Shown here piece by piece: positions 1 through 6,647 of a stretch of 35,602 nucleotides of DNA. The number at the start of each line of letters is the position of its first letter. The first letter of the stretch is position 1. The notes under the pieces are model-generated. The model searched no databases, was not told the origin of the DNA, and saw only the letters and a list, made by a program, of their open reading frames with translations. The position numbers and the translations under genes are program-made. The stretch is from a virus, in the IMG/VR virus record IMGVR_UViG_3300044621_000189, positions 1 to 35,602 of that record. One strand, given 5' to 3'.

Positions 1-803
1 GAATAAGGCAACGCATAGAAGGTCTAAATATTTCTGACCTTGGATGGGGGACTGCCTCCGCACAAGCGGTCACCGTTTCTTTTTTGGTTCGTTCAAGCCT
101 CACAGGAACCTTTGGTGGATCGCTGCAAAACTCCGCAGGGAATCGCTCTTACCCATTCTCGTACACCATTTCATCCGCAAACACATGGGAACAAAAAACC
201 CTAAATATTGCTGGTGACACGTCTGGGACATGGCTCACGACCAATGGCGTCGGAATTGAACTTCTGTTCTCTTTAGGTGCGGGTGCAACATATTCTGGAA
301 CCGCAGGTGCTTGGGTAGGCGCAAATTACAACTCCGCCACCGGCGCAACGTCGGTTGTCGGCACCAACGGCGCCACCTTCTACATCACCGGCGTCCAGCT
401 TGAAGCTGGCTCTGTCGCCTCGCCGTTTGAGCGCCGCGACTACGGGCGCGAGTTGATGATGTGTCAGCGGTATTACTACAAGATTGGAGCGGGCATAACC
501 AACAGCATGCTGGGTGTTGGTTGGAATGCAAGCACTACCCAATCATTAGCGCTTACGACGTTCCCAGTAACCATGAGAGCAGCGCCCTCTGCACTAGAAC
601 AAACCGGAACTGCCGGGGACTATTCTATTTATCATGGCGCGGGTAGTGGGACGGCCTGTAGTTCAGTGCCTTCTTTCAGCATTGCAAATACAACCAACGC
701 AAGAACGTTGCTGACTGTTGCAAGTGGCTTAACCGCAAACGGCGGCTCGATGGCGCGGGCGGAAACCACTAACGGATATTTTGCATGGAGCGCCGAACTA
801 TGA
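1..803 (+). CDS. Tail fibre protein, C-terminal part (5' truncated by window edge)
   Basis: The reading frame is open from base 3 to the TGA at 801-803 with no start before the window edge, so this is the C-terminal part of a larger protein. It is rich in Gly, Ser, Thr and Asn. It carries segments typical of a beta-sandwich carbohydrate-binding module found in phage fibres: a QRIEGLN-like stretch, a FYITGVQLE segment and then a DYGRE...CQRYY segment near the middle. The gene cut off at the right edge (from 35402) begins with the usual N-terminus of this same family, so the two pieces are probably one gene. The family is expected in host-receptor binding at the virion surface. The next gene overlaps the stop by ATGA. 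The family is clear; the exact receptor is unknown. Confidence 0.8.
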   Translation, partial: IRQRIEGLNISDLGWGTASAQAVTVSFLVRSSLTGTFGGSLQNSAGNRSYPFSYTISSANTWEQKTLNIAGDTSGTWLTTNGVGIELLFSLGAGATYSGTAGAWVGANYNSATGATSVVGTNGATFYITGVQLEAGSVASPFERRDYGRELMMCQRYYYKIGAGITNSMLGVGWNASTTQSLALTTFPVTMRAAPSALEQTGTAGDYSIYHGAGSGTACSSVPSFSIANTTNARTLLTVASGLTANGGSMARAETTNGYFAWSAEL

Positions 804-952
804 CGTTCAAAATCCTAACCGTTCAAGATGGACAAACCATCTACGCCCGGATCGACGACGACGGCAAGTGCCGCTTGACCTGCACGGATCAATATCCGGA
901 GTTCCAGAAGTGGCTGGAAGAAGGCAACCAACCCCTGCCTGCCGAGGAGTAA
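800..952 (+). CDS. Small hypothetical protein (50 aa)
   Basis: A 50-residue ORF starts with an ATG that overlaps the fibre stop (ATGA) and ends at TAA 950-952, only 3 bases before the holin-like gene. The product starts MTFKILTVQDG and is acidic towards its end (LEEGNQPLPAEE). It has no membrane segment or known motif. The tight translational coupling to genes on both sides is the main support for it being real. Small proteins at this position after a fibre gene may help fibre assembly, but that is speculation. Confidence 0.6.
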   Translation: MTFKILTVQDGQTIYARIDDDGKCRLTCTDQYPEFQKWLEEGNQPLPAEE

Positions 953-955
953 GCC

Positions 956-1150
956 ATGAGCGTCGAAGTCGTCAAAGTAGCAACCACCGCACAGTACGGC
1001 GGCAGCGCCAGCGCCGTTTACTTCGGCCTGACTGCCAATGAGATTGCGGCGTTTGGCGGCTTGATCATCGCTGTCATCGGTCTGATCGTGAACATCTGGT
1101 ACAAACACCAGCACCTAAAGATTGCGAAAAAGGAAAAGGATGATGCTTGA
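956..1150 (+). CDS. Putative holin (single TM, 64 aa)
   Basis: The 64-residue product has a polar N-terminus, one strong hydrophobic segment at about residues 31-49, and a short highly charged tail (HQHLKIAKKEKDDA). This matches the small phage holins that place the segment before a YKHQHLKI-like tail, which accumulate in the inner membrane and open it to the endolysin. The gene lies well away from the endolysin (14533) in the window, with a second holin candidate beside that enzyme, so this one could be a second holin or an antiholin. The next tiny membrane gene overlaps its 3' end by 8 bases. The assignment rests on size, topology and tail pattern. Confidence 0.65.
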   Translation: MSVEVVKVATTAQYGGSASAVYFGLTANEIAAFGGLIIAVIGLIVNIWYKHQHLKIAKKEKDDA

Positions 1151-1235
1151 CTTCATACTTGGCTTTGCCGTCGCTGCTTTGCTGGTCGGATCGCTGATCG
1201 GGCTGATCAAGCTCGGCATCTGGGTGCTTATGTGA
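1143..1235 (+). CDS. Tiny membrane peptide (30 aa)
   Basis: The ORF runs from ATG 1143 to TGA 1233-1235 and encodes MLDFILGFAVAALLVGSLIG followed by ten further, mostly hydrophobic residues. Nearly the whole peptide is one membrane helix. It overlaps the holin-like gene upstream and the GTG-started gene downstream (GTGA), which supports translation in one operon. It could be a lysis accessory peptide, but no family is recognised. It is shorter than most ORF callers accept. Confidence 0.5.
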   Translation: MLDFILGFAVAALLVGSLIGLIKLGIWVLM

Positions 1236-1696
1236 TAGATCCGATCACCGCATTCGCTACCGCCCAGGCTGCTGTCGCAGGCATCCAAAAGGCAATCAAA
1301 CTCGGCAAAGACATCCAGGGTCTTGTCGGTGAGTTTGGTCGCTTTTTTGATGCCAAAGACGCTGTCCAGAAGGCCGCTAACGATGCCGGTAAGAAGGGCC
1401 AGTCAGATACCGGCAAGGCGATGGAAATCGTCATGCAGGCCAATCAGTTGCGTGAGATGGAAGAGCAGCTCAAGCACCAACTGGTGTATGGGGGGTACCC
1501 CGAACTCTGGGAGCAGATGCTCATCGAGCGAGCCAAGATTCGCCAAGCCAGGGAAAAAGCGGAACGCGAATCCAAAATTGCAAGGAAGAAGCTGGTCGCC
1601 CAGCGCCTTTTGGCCGCTCAAATTATCGGCGGCGCCATCGCTGTCATCATCATTGGCGTCATCATCATCTTTATCCTCCGACAGGCAATGGCATGA
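1232..1696 (+). CDS. Coiled-coil protein with C-terminal membrane anchor (154 aa)
   Basis: Translation starts at GTG 1232, overlapping the preceding stop as GTGA. Residues 1-60 are Ala/Lys-rich and probably helical. Residues 65-125 are strongly charged and heptad-like (EQLKHQL, REKAERESKIARKK). Residues 128-150 are a very hydrophobic Ile-rich helix (AVIIIGVIIIF) close to the C-terminus. This is the topology of a tail-anchored protein with its bulk in the cytoplasm. It sits between holin-like genes and the capsid block, so a lysis or morphogenesis role is possible. It lacks the N-terminal anchor expected for an i-spanin. The function is unknown. Confidence 0.7.
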   Translation: MIDPITAFATAQAAVAGIQKAIKLGKDIQGLVGEFGRFFDAKDAVQKAANDAGKKGQSDTGKAMEIVMQANQLREMEEQLKHQLVYGGYPELWEQMLIERAKIRQAREKAERESKIARKKLVAQRLLAAQIIGGAIAVIIIGVIIIFILRQAMA

Positions 1697-1935
1697 CCCC
1701 TGAACTTCAGAAATATTACGAAGAACGATTTAGCATGTTCTCCCAGCAGGGCTGGATAGACCTGATAGAAGATGTTGACAAGATGCTGGAATCGCTAAAC
1801 AATATTTCTACGATTGAGGACGGCAACGCCTTACAATTTCGCAAGGGCGAATTGTCAATCTTGCTATGGCTGAGAAATCTCAAGCAGATCAGCGAACGAG
1901 CATACGAGGAACTAAGTGCCGAAACGAATCTATGA
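1693..1935 (+). CDS. Conserved phage hypothetical protein (80 aa)
   Basis: The 80-residue, acidic and mostly helical protein overlaps its neighbours (ATGA at 1693 and a 20-base overlap with the next gene). Sequences of this type (MTPELQKYYEERF..., then GELSILLWLRNLKQ and ending YEEL) recur in marine and freshwater podovirus structural operons, just ahead of a zinc-ribbon protein and the scaffold and capsid genes. No catalytic motif or membrane segment is visible. Position suggests a morphogenesis or packaging accessory role, which is inference only. Confidence 0.7.
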   Translation: MTPELQKYYEERFSMFSQQGWIDLIEDVDKMLESLNNISTIEDGNALQFRKGELSILLWLRNLKQISERAYEELSAETNL

Positions 1936-2146
1936 ATTCGCCTGCAAATGCGGGCAACGGATTGAGCGTCTGACCGATTATGAGTCGTTCAACGTTCAGT
2001 GCGCGTGTGGTGGAAACGCAACACGCATTATGAGCGCTCCTACTTTCAAACTCGAAGGTTGGTCTGGGCAATTTCCGTCCGAACACGGGCGGTTTGAGCG
2101 CAAACACATCGAAAAGTTGAATGCAGAGCGCAAAGCCAACTCATAA
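1916..2146 (+). CDS. FmdB-like zinc-ribbon protein (76 aa)
   Basis: The gene uses a GTG start at 1916 inside the preceding gene. The product begins MPKRIYEFACKCGQRIERL, and a second cysteine pair follows at CACGGNATRI, giving the CxC...CxCG zinc-ribbon layout of the FmdB family of putative regulators. The C-terminal half is polar and basic. Such single-ribbon proteins often precede the scaffold and capsid genes in uncultured podoviruses. The likely role is nucleic-acid or protein binding through zinc; the target is unknown. Confidence 0.7.
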   Translation: MPKRIYEFACKCGQRIERLTDYESFNVQCACGGNATRIMSAPTFKLEGWSGQFPSEHGRFERKHIEKLNAERKANS

Positions 2147-2148
2147 GC

Positions 2149-2934
2149 ATGAGCGCCGAGTTGAATCTCCTACAACCAGATTGGCAGGAACCATTTATGT
2201 TGATTGACGAAGAACCGAACACGCCCAGCGAACTCGAAGTTGAAGAGACTAAGACGCCAGAGCTTCCTGAGAAATACAGGACAAAAAGCCTGGAAGAAGT
2301 CATTCGCATGCACCAAGAGGCTGAAAAGCTGATTGGCAAACAAGCCCAAGAAGTTGGGGAAGTGCGAAAACTCGCCGATGAGCTGCTCAAGCAAAGTCTA
2401 AGTTCTAAGCAACAACCCAGTCAGATTGAGGACGAGCCGGAAGTAGATTTCTTTGAGAATCCGCAGAAGGCAGTTCAAAAGACCGTTGATAAACATCCCG
2501 ATGTGCTAGCGGCACGACAAGCTGCTGCCGACTTTAGACGGATGCAGACTCAGCAAAAGCTCTCGCAAGAGCACCCGGACTACGCTCAGTTGGTTCAAGA
2601 CCCTGAGTTTGCAGCCTGGGTGAAAAGCTCACCTATCCGGGTGGGCCTTTACGCCAGAGCCGATAGCGAGTTTGACTTTGATTCGGCCAATGAACTGCTG
2701 TCAACCTACAAGCAGATCCGTGGCGTTAAGAGCAAGCAGACTGAAGATGCCGGTGAGGTAGTCAGGAAGCAAAATCTTAAGACCGCGCAAGTTGATGTCG
2801 GTGGCTCTGGCGAAAGCTCAAGGCGCGTCTATCGCCGTGCTGACCTGATCCGGCTAAGGATGACCGATCCGGCCCGCTACGAATCGCTTAGTGATGAGAT
2901 CATCAAAGCGTACGCAGAAGGCCGGGTCAAGTAG
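2149..2934 (+). CDS. Putative capsid scaffolding protein (261 aa)
   Basis: The gene lies directly upstream of the major capsid gene, where podovirus scaffolds are encoded. The product is highly charged and rich in Glu, Lys and Gln, with an acidic N-terminus (IDEEPNTPSELEVEETKTPE), a long predicted helical stretch at about residues 45-150 and a basic C-terminal region (RRVYRRADLIRLRM). Acidic helices ending in a basic coat-binding tail are typical of scaffolding proteins, which sit inside the procapsid and leave or are degraded before DNA filling. No protease motif is evident. The assignment is by position and composition rather than a specific signature. Confidence 0.75.
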   Translation: MSAELNLLQPDWQEPFMLIDEEPNTPSELEVEETKTPELPEKYRTKSLEEVIRMHQEAEKLIGKQAQEVGEVRKLADELLKQSLSSKQQPSQIEDEPEVDFFENPQKAVQKTVDKHPDVLAARQAAADFRRMQTQQKLSQEHPDYAQLVQDPEFAAWVKSSPIRVGLYARADSEFDFDSANELLSTYKQIRGVKSKQTEDAGEVVRKQNLKTAQVDVGGSGESSRRVYRRADLIRLRMTDPARYESLSDEIIKAYAEGRVK

Positions 2935-2964
2935 ACCACCTTTCTTTTTTTGGAGATTTGAACT

Positions 2965-3939
2965 ATGGCAAACACCGCCTTTTCCCCCACTAATAGCGTC
3001 ACCACTACTTCCGCAGCGAACTTCATTCCTGAGATTTGGAGTGATGAAATTGTTGCCGCCTTTAAGAAGAACCTTGTTCTGGCCAACGTGGTCAAGCGCA
3101 TGAACTTCAAAGGCAAGAAGGGCGACACCATCAACATCCCCAGCCCCGCCCGTGGCAACGCCTCGGCTAAGGTTGCGACCGATGCTGTGACCCTGATCGC
3201 TGAGAGCGACACTCTGATCCCGGTTCTGATCAACCGTCATTTCGAGTACAGCCGCCTGATCGAAGACATCGTCGAAGTCCAAGCTCTGACCTCGCTGCGT
3301 TCTTTCTACACGGAAGACGCCGGTTACGCTCTGGCTCGTCGTATCGACACCGATCTGGTTCAACTGGGCCGCGCTTTCAACGGCGCTACCGTTGGCACCA
3401 ACGACTACGCTACCAGCAACACCAGCACCAAGGCTTTCGTCGGTTCTGATGGCACCACCGCCTACAACAGCACCACCTCGAACGCTGCCGCGCTGACCGA
3501 TGCCGCGATCCGTCGCACCATCCAGCGTCTGGACGACAACGACATCCCGATGGATGGCCGTTTCTTCCTGATCCCCCCGTCGAGCCGCAACACCCTGATG
3601 GGTCTGGCCCGTTACACCGAGCAAGCCTTCGTCGGCAACGGCGATGCGATCCGCAACGGTGAAATCGGTCAGCTCTACGGTATGGCCGTGTTCGCTTCTT
3701 CCAACGCCGACACCGGCGCTGGCAATAGCACCACTGACCGTATCTGCTTGATGGGCCACCGCGATGCGATGGTGCTGGTTGAGCAACTGGGCATCCGCTC
3801 GCAGACTCAGTACAAGCAGGAATACCTCGGTACCCTGTTCACCGCTGACACGCTGTACGGTGTTAAGGCTCTGCGTACCAACGCCACCAGCACCGCTGCT
3901 GACGCTTCCGCCGCCTTCGCCCTGGCCGTTCCGGCCTAA
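2965..3939 (+). CDS. Major capsid protein (HK97-fold type, 324 aa)
   Basis: The 324-residue product has the usual size and order of podovirus coat proteins. The N-terminal arm (MANTAFSPTNSVTTTSAAN) is followed by FIPEIWSDEIVAAF and VVKRMNFKGKKGDTINIP, a segment typical of T7- and P22-like HK97-fold coats. An ITDs-like central part (RTIQRLDDNDIPMDGRFFLI) and a C-terminal QYKQEYLGTLFTADTLYGV complete it. It forms the icosahedral shell after scaffold-guided assembly. A GGAG ribosome-binding site lies about 9 bases before the ATG. The gene has strong C-ending codon bias (ACC, GCT, CGT), consistent with high expression, and is closed by a strong terminator. Confidence 0.92.
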   Translation: MANTAFSPTNSVTTTSAANFIPEIWSDEIVAAFKKNLVLANVVKRMNFKGKKGDTINIPSPARGNASAKVATDAVTLIAESDTLIPVLINRHFEYSRLIEDIVEVQALTSLRSFYTEDAGYALARRIDTDLVQLGRAFNGATVGTNDYATSNTSTKAFVGSDGTTAYNSTTSNAAALTDAAIRRTIQRLDDNDIPMDGRFFLIPPSSRNTLMGLARYTEQAFVGNGDAIRNGEIGQLYGMAVFASSNADTGAGNSTTDRICLMGHRDAMVLVEQLGIRSQTQYKQEYLGTLFTADTLYGVKALRTNATSTAADASAAFALAVPA

Positions 3940-3945
3940 TGACTA

Positions 3946-3979
3946 GCCCCCTGGCCACAAGCTGGGGGGCGTCTTTTTT
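3946..3979 (+). terminator. Rho-independent terminator after major capsid gene
   Basis: A 9-bp stem (GCCCCCTGG with CTGGGGGGC, including two wobble pairs) encloses a 7-base loop. It is followed after three bases by six T residues. It begins seven bases after the capsid stop and would trim the most abundant late transcript. Confidence 0.88.
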
Positions 3980-3991
3980 AAGGAGATTGAT

Positions 3992-4318
3992 ATGGCTGCT
4001 GCTACCGCTGTTACTTCCCGTCGCGGGAATGATCAGTTCCGGGGTCTGTTTACGGACACTTGGGACGTTACTTGCACTCTGGACACGGCTGAAATTGCCG
4101 ACCAAGCAACCGGCACTGATACCGTTACTGTCCCCGGCGTTGCCCTGGGCGATATGGTGCTCGGCATGTCTGCTGGCGTCAGCGAAGGCGGTCTAGTCCG
4201 TCGTGCTTATGTCTCGGCTGCAAACACGGTCACCATCGCCAGTACCAACACGACTGGTGCCGCTGTCAATTTGGCATCCACCACCGTGCAACTGGTAATC
4301 GCACGCGCTGTGATCTAA
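3992..4318 (+). CDS. Putative structural or decoration protein (108 aa)
   Basis: A strong ribosome-binding site (AAGGAGA, 3980-3986) precedes the ATG. The product is small, Thr/Ala/Val-rich and probably all beta, with repeated TVTV, TVTI and TTVQLVIARAVI strands and no cysteine. The gene stands alone between two terminators directly behind the capsid gene, the usual place for a capsid cement or decoration protein or a minor head protein. No family is recognised with confidence. The separate terminators suggest its dose is set independently of the capsid and tail genes. Confidence 0.65.
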   Translation: MAAATAVTSRRGNDQFRGLFTDTWDVTCTLDTAEIADQATGTDTVTVPGVALGDMVLGMSAGVSEGGLVRRAYVSAANTVTIASTNTTGAAVNLASTTVQLVIARAVI

Positions 4319-4321
4319 ACC

Positions 4322-4348
4322 ACAGGGGGCCTAGCGCCCCCTGTTTTT
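4322..4348 (+). terminator. Rho-independent terminator
   Basis: A perfect 9-bp stem (ACAGGGGGC with GCCCCCTGT) encloses a 5-base loop. It leads directly into five T residues whose first base is the last stem base. It starts 3 bases after the preceding stop. Confidence 0.9.
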
Positions 4349-4359
4349 CTAGGATTGAT

Positions 4360-4569
4360 ATGGCAACCTTTCGCTGCCTCCAGAGTGGTAATACGGTGAC
4401 GTTCACTCTTCAGCACGACATTGATTCCATGCGGGGTCACTCCGGTTACGTTCGTGTAGACGAAGACGAACCCCAAAAAGAGTTTGACCCAAATGCCCAG
4501 CGCGTAGACACTCCGTTTACTGCTCCTCAACCTATTGCTCGGCCTCGCGGACGGCCTCGTAAAGTATGA
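4360..4569 (+). CDS. Small protein with C-terminal AT-hook-like motif (69 aa)
   Basis: The N-terminal 35 residues look like a small beta module (TFRCLQSGNTVTFTLQHDID). An acidic linker follows, and the protein ends with RPRGRPRKV at residues 61-69. That tail matches the AT-hook core, a GRP tripeptide flanked by Pro and basic residues, which binds the minor groove of AT-rich DNA. The gene overlaps the next one by ATGA and is followed by several very basic tiny proteins. An association with packaged DNA or the head is plausible but not shown. Confidence 0.65.
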   Translation: MATFRCLQSGNTVTFTLQHDIDSMRGHSGYVRVDEDEPQKEFDPNAQRVDTPFTAPQPIARPRGRPRKV

Positions 4570-4961
4570 AACTCTTTAACGTCTGCCCCGTAGCCACCCA
4601 GGATGTGGCCATAAACCTGAAGAATCGCAACCACGCATTTGCGAAATTTGGTTATGGCCCGCCTAATCCTGACGAGAAAAATCACGCCTTCTGGATGAAG
4701 AAGGCCAAGATGTACAACGCACCCACAGAATCCATCATGGGTATGCTATGCGGCAACTGCGCCGCGTTTATTCAGACGCCAAAAATGATGCAGTGCATCA
4801 TTGGCGGGTTGGAAAAAGATGAGAATGAGGGCGAGTTGTCCTACGATGAACAGTTCGTGAAAGCCGCCGATCTTGGCTACTGCGACCTGTTCCAATTCAC
4901 TTGTGCAGCGGCCCGCACTTGTGATGCTTGGAAGTCTGGCGGGCCTATTACTAAGGATTGA
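4566..4961 (+). CDS. Cysteine-rich putative metal or Fe-S binding protein (131 aa)
   Basis: Seven cysteines occur at residues 7, 62, 65, 77, 106, 113 and 119. They include a CGNC pair and a second cluster (GYCDLFQFTCAAARTC). The spacing suggests one metal site, possibly an iron-sulfur cluster. The N-terminus includes NRNHAFAKFGYGP and NPDEKNHAFW. Similar cysteine-rich proteins occur between capsid and tail genes in uncultured podoviruses, and their role is not established. No membrane segment or signal peptide is visible. It is translationally coupled to the AT-hook protein upstream. Confidence 0.65.
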   Translation: MKLFNVCPVATQDVAINLKNRNHAFAKFGYGPPNPDEKNHAFWMKKAKMYNAPTESIMGMLCGNCAAFIQTPKMMQCIIGGLEKDENEGELSYDEQFVKAADLGYCDLFQFTCAAARTCDAWKSGGPITKD

Positions 4962-4963
4962 TC

Positions 4964-5098
4964 ATGTACGGAAAAGCACCCAAAATGTCTAAGCCCAAAG
5001 CTCCGACTAAGAAGCCTGCCGGTATGCCGATGGCACCCAAGTTGCCCGTTCGCGGTCAGCGCACGATGACCAACAAGATGACTCGGGGAAAGAAATAA
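4964..5098 (+). CDS. Very basic tiny protein (44 aa)
   Basis: The ORF starts 2 bases after the preceding stop, and its own stop shares a base with the next ATG (TAATG). The 44-residue peptide contains ten Lys and three Arg but no Asp or Glu. It is rich in Pro and Met (KPKAPTKKPAGMPMAPKLP) and ends TRGKK. Such a peptide is likely unstructured and could bind DNA or acidic proteins during head assembly. No family is recognised. It is too short for most automatic callers. Confidence 0.6.
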   Translation: MYGKAPKMSKPKAPTKKPAGMPMAPKLPVRGQRTMTNKMTRGKK

Positions 5099-5415
5099 TG
5101 TCTACCTTTCAACTCGATCCAAACAACGTGGCGATGGGTGTACCGAGCTTTGGTACCACGCAGATTTTTACCGTCACCAACTCCAGCGTTCAATCAACCG
5201 CATTTGGCGCAAACACCACCATGATTCGCTTGGCTTGTTCGTCGGGCCATTGCCATATTGCGATTGGTGCAAACCCAACTGCAAACCTTACGACATCGGC
5301 CATGATCCCCAATAATTTTTCTGAGATTGTTCGGGTCACCCCAGGCCACAAGATCGCGGTTATCAAGGACGCTGCGGTTACTACGGCAACACTTTCTGTG
5401 ACGGAATTGGTATGA
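5098..5415 (+). CDS. Putative structural protein, beta-rich (105 aa)
   Basis: The product is Thr/Ala/Val-rich with alternating hydrophobic strands (TQIFTVTNSSVQSTAFG, MIRLACSSGHCHIAIGANP, HKIAVIKDAAVTTATLSVTE), suggesting a small beta-sandwich. Proteins with this layout (MIRL.CS.GHCHI.IG.NP) recur next to capsid genes in environmental phages and are probably minor virion components. Two cysteines flank SSGH. It is coupled to genes on both sides by overlapping start and stop codons. Confidence 0.65.
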   Translation: MSTFQLDPNNVAMGVPSFGTTQIFTVTNSSVQSTAFGANTTMIRLACSSGHCHIAIGANPTANLTTSAMIPNNFSEIVRVTPGHKIAVIKDAAVTTATLSVTELV

Positions 5416-5567
5416 AAAAGACCAAAGCCGAAAAGAAGATCAGCAAGGTCATGCGCGAGTACAAGTCGGGCACCCTGCACTCTGGCCGGGGTGGCCCGGT
5501 CGTCAAGTCTCAAAAGCAAGCGGTGGCGATTGCCCTGTCGCAAGCTGGAAACGCAAAGAAAAAATGA
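5412..5567 (+). CDS. DUF6496-like basic protein (51 aa)
   Basis: The sequence starts MKKTKAEKKISKVMREYKSG, continues TLHSGRGGPVVKS and QKQAVAIALSQAG, and ends KKK. This is the pattern of the DUF6496 family of very small basic proteins found in phages and bacteria. It has 12 Lys and 2 Arg in 51 residues. It overlaps its neighbours by ATGA on both sides. The function is unknown. Its basic ends and central helix would suit nucleic-acid binding. Confidence 0.7.
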   Translation: MKKTKAEKKISKVMREYKSGTLHSGRGGPVVKSQKQAVAIALSQAGNAKKK

Positions 5568-5713
5568 AACCCGGTCTGTACGCCAATATCAACGCCAAGC
5601 GCAAGCGCATCGAAGCCGGTTCCGGCGAGAAGATGCGTAAGCCCGGCACCAAGGGTGCGCCCACCAACGCGGCCTTCAAGCAGTCTGCCAAGACGGCTAA
5701 AAAGAAGCCATGA
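5564..5713 (+). CDS. Conserved phage basic protein (49 aa)
   Basis: The peptide starts MKPGLYANINAKRKRIEAGS and continues through GEKMRKPGTKGAPTNAAFKQ to a Lys-rich end. This MKPGLYANI...RI.AGSGEKMRKPGTKGAPT pattern is widespread in phage structural operons. It carries 14 basic and 2 acidic residues. It overlaps both neighbours by ATGA. The function is unknown. It may be a head-associated basic peptide like its neighbours. Confidence 0.7.
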   Translation: MKPGLYANINAKRKRIEAGSGEKMRKPGTKGAPTNAAFKQSAKTAKKKP

Positions 5714-6003
5714 AGACGCCCGCCTGGACGCGCAAAGAAGGAAAATCCCCCTCTGGCGGCTTGAACGCCAAGGGGCGATCATCCTATAATGCGGCTACCG
5801 GCGGCAATTTGAAAGCCCCGGTGAAGTCGGGCGACAACCCTCGTAGGGCCTCCTTCTTAGCGCGGATGGGCAACATGCCTGGGCCGGAGTACAAGGATGG
5901 CGAGCCAACTCGACTTCTCTTGTCCTTGCAGGCTTGGGGCGCGTCGTCCAAAGCGGACGCCAAAGCGAAGGCTAAGGCGATCTCGGCAAGGAACAAGAAA
6001 TGA
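5710..6003 (+). CDS. DUF6321-like protein (97 aa)
   Basis: The sequence carries PAWTRKEGKSPSGGLNAKG, then LKAPVKSGDNPRRASFLARM, MPGPEY and a final KADAKAKAKAISARNKK. This is the DUF6321 pattern, common in phages of aquatic bacteria and usually beside DUF6496-type peptides. It is basic and probably has little fixed structure outside a short helix. It is the last of the run of small basic proteins before the tail adaptor, with an ATGA overlap to that gene. The role is unknown. Confidence 0.72.
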   Translation: MKTPAWTRKEGKSPSGGLNAKGRSSYNAATGGNLKAPVKSGDNPRRASFLARMGNMPGPEYKDGEPTRLLLSLQAWGASSKADAKAKAKAISARNKK

Positions 6004-6647
6004 CGTACCTTGAGATGATCAACGATGTGCTCACGCGCTTGCGTGAGACGCCCGTCTCCACCAGCGGCGAGACGACGTACTCGGCGTTGATCGGCAAGTT
6101 TGTAAACGACGCCAAGCGCCAAGTTGAGGACGCTTACACTTGGAATTCACTTGAGCAAGTGATCCAAGTTAACACGGTTGCGAACACCTACGTCTACTCG
6201 CTCACTGGCGCTGGCCAGAAGTTTCGTCTGGAAGACGCGATCAACGTCACCTCCAACGTGACGCTGCGTAACATCTCCTACGAGTGGATGAACCGTCGCC
6301 AGAACTTTGCAACGCCCGTCTACGGCATCCCGTCCGAGTTCATCTTCGACGGCGTTGACGGCAACGGCGACGCCAAGGTGACTCTGTACTCGCGCCCGGA
6401 CGGCGTCTACAACTTGCAGTTCACGCTGAACATTCCGCAAGCACCTCTGACTTCTGACAGCACTTCGGTCTTGGCCCCGGACGTTTTGATTGTCCAGAAC
6501 GCCTACGCCCGTGCATTGGCCGAGCGCGGCGAGGACGGGGGGCTGACCTCTTCGGAAGCCTATCAGTTGTACCGCCTGATGCTGTCCGACTACATCGCTT
6601 TGGAAGCCTCGCGCTTTCCTGACTACGACGCATTCCAAGCCGTATGA
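6000..6647 (+). CDS. Head-tail adaptor / tail tubular protein A-like (215 aa)
   Basis: The protein starts MTYLEMINDVLTRLRETPVS and includes a FVNDAKRQVEDAYTWNSL segment. Both are characteristic of the podovirus adaptor ring proteins (T7 gp11 and P22 gp4 type), which have a helical bundle built from such segments plus a beta domain. The middle includes PVYGIPSEFIFDG and a YSRPDGVYNLQF strand. The C-terminal helices carry ALAERGEDGG. It should form the ring that joins the portal to the nozzle. The following nozzle gene overlaps by ATGA, matching the usual gene order. Confidence 0.85.
   Translation: MTYLEMINDVLTRLRETPVSTSGETTYSALIGKFVNDAKRQVEDAYTWNSLEQVIQVNTVANTYVYSLTGAGQKFRLEDAINVTSNVTLRNISYEWMNRRQNFATPVYGIPSEFIFDGVDGNGDAKVTLYSRPDGVYNLQFTLNIPQAPLTSDSTSVLAPDVLIVQNAYARALAERGEDGGLTSSEAYQLYRLMLSDYIALEASRFPDYDAFQAV

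Noticed and set aside
2925-2950. Possible terminator before the capsid gene
   Set aside because: A T-rich run follows only a 4-bp stem (GGTC/GACC). It is too weak, and termination here would cut off the capsid gene from its operon.
2854-3786. 310-codon minus-strand ORF opposite the capsid gene
   Set aside because: It is antisense to the highly biased major capsid gene, with low-complexity Val/Gly-rich translation and no ribosome-binding site.
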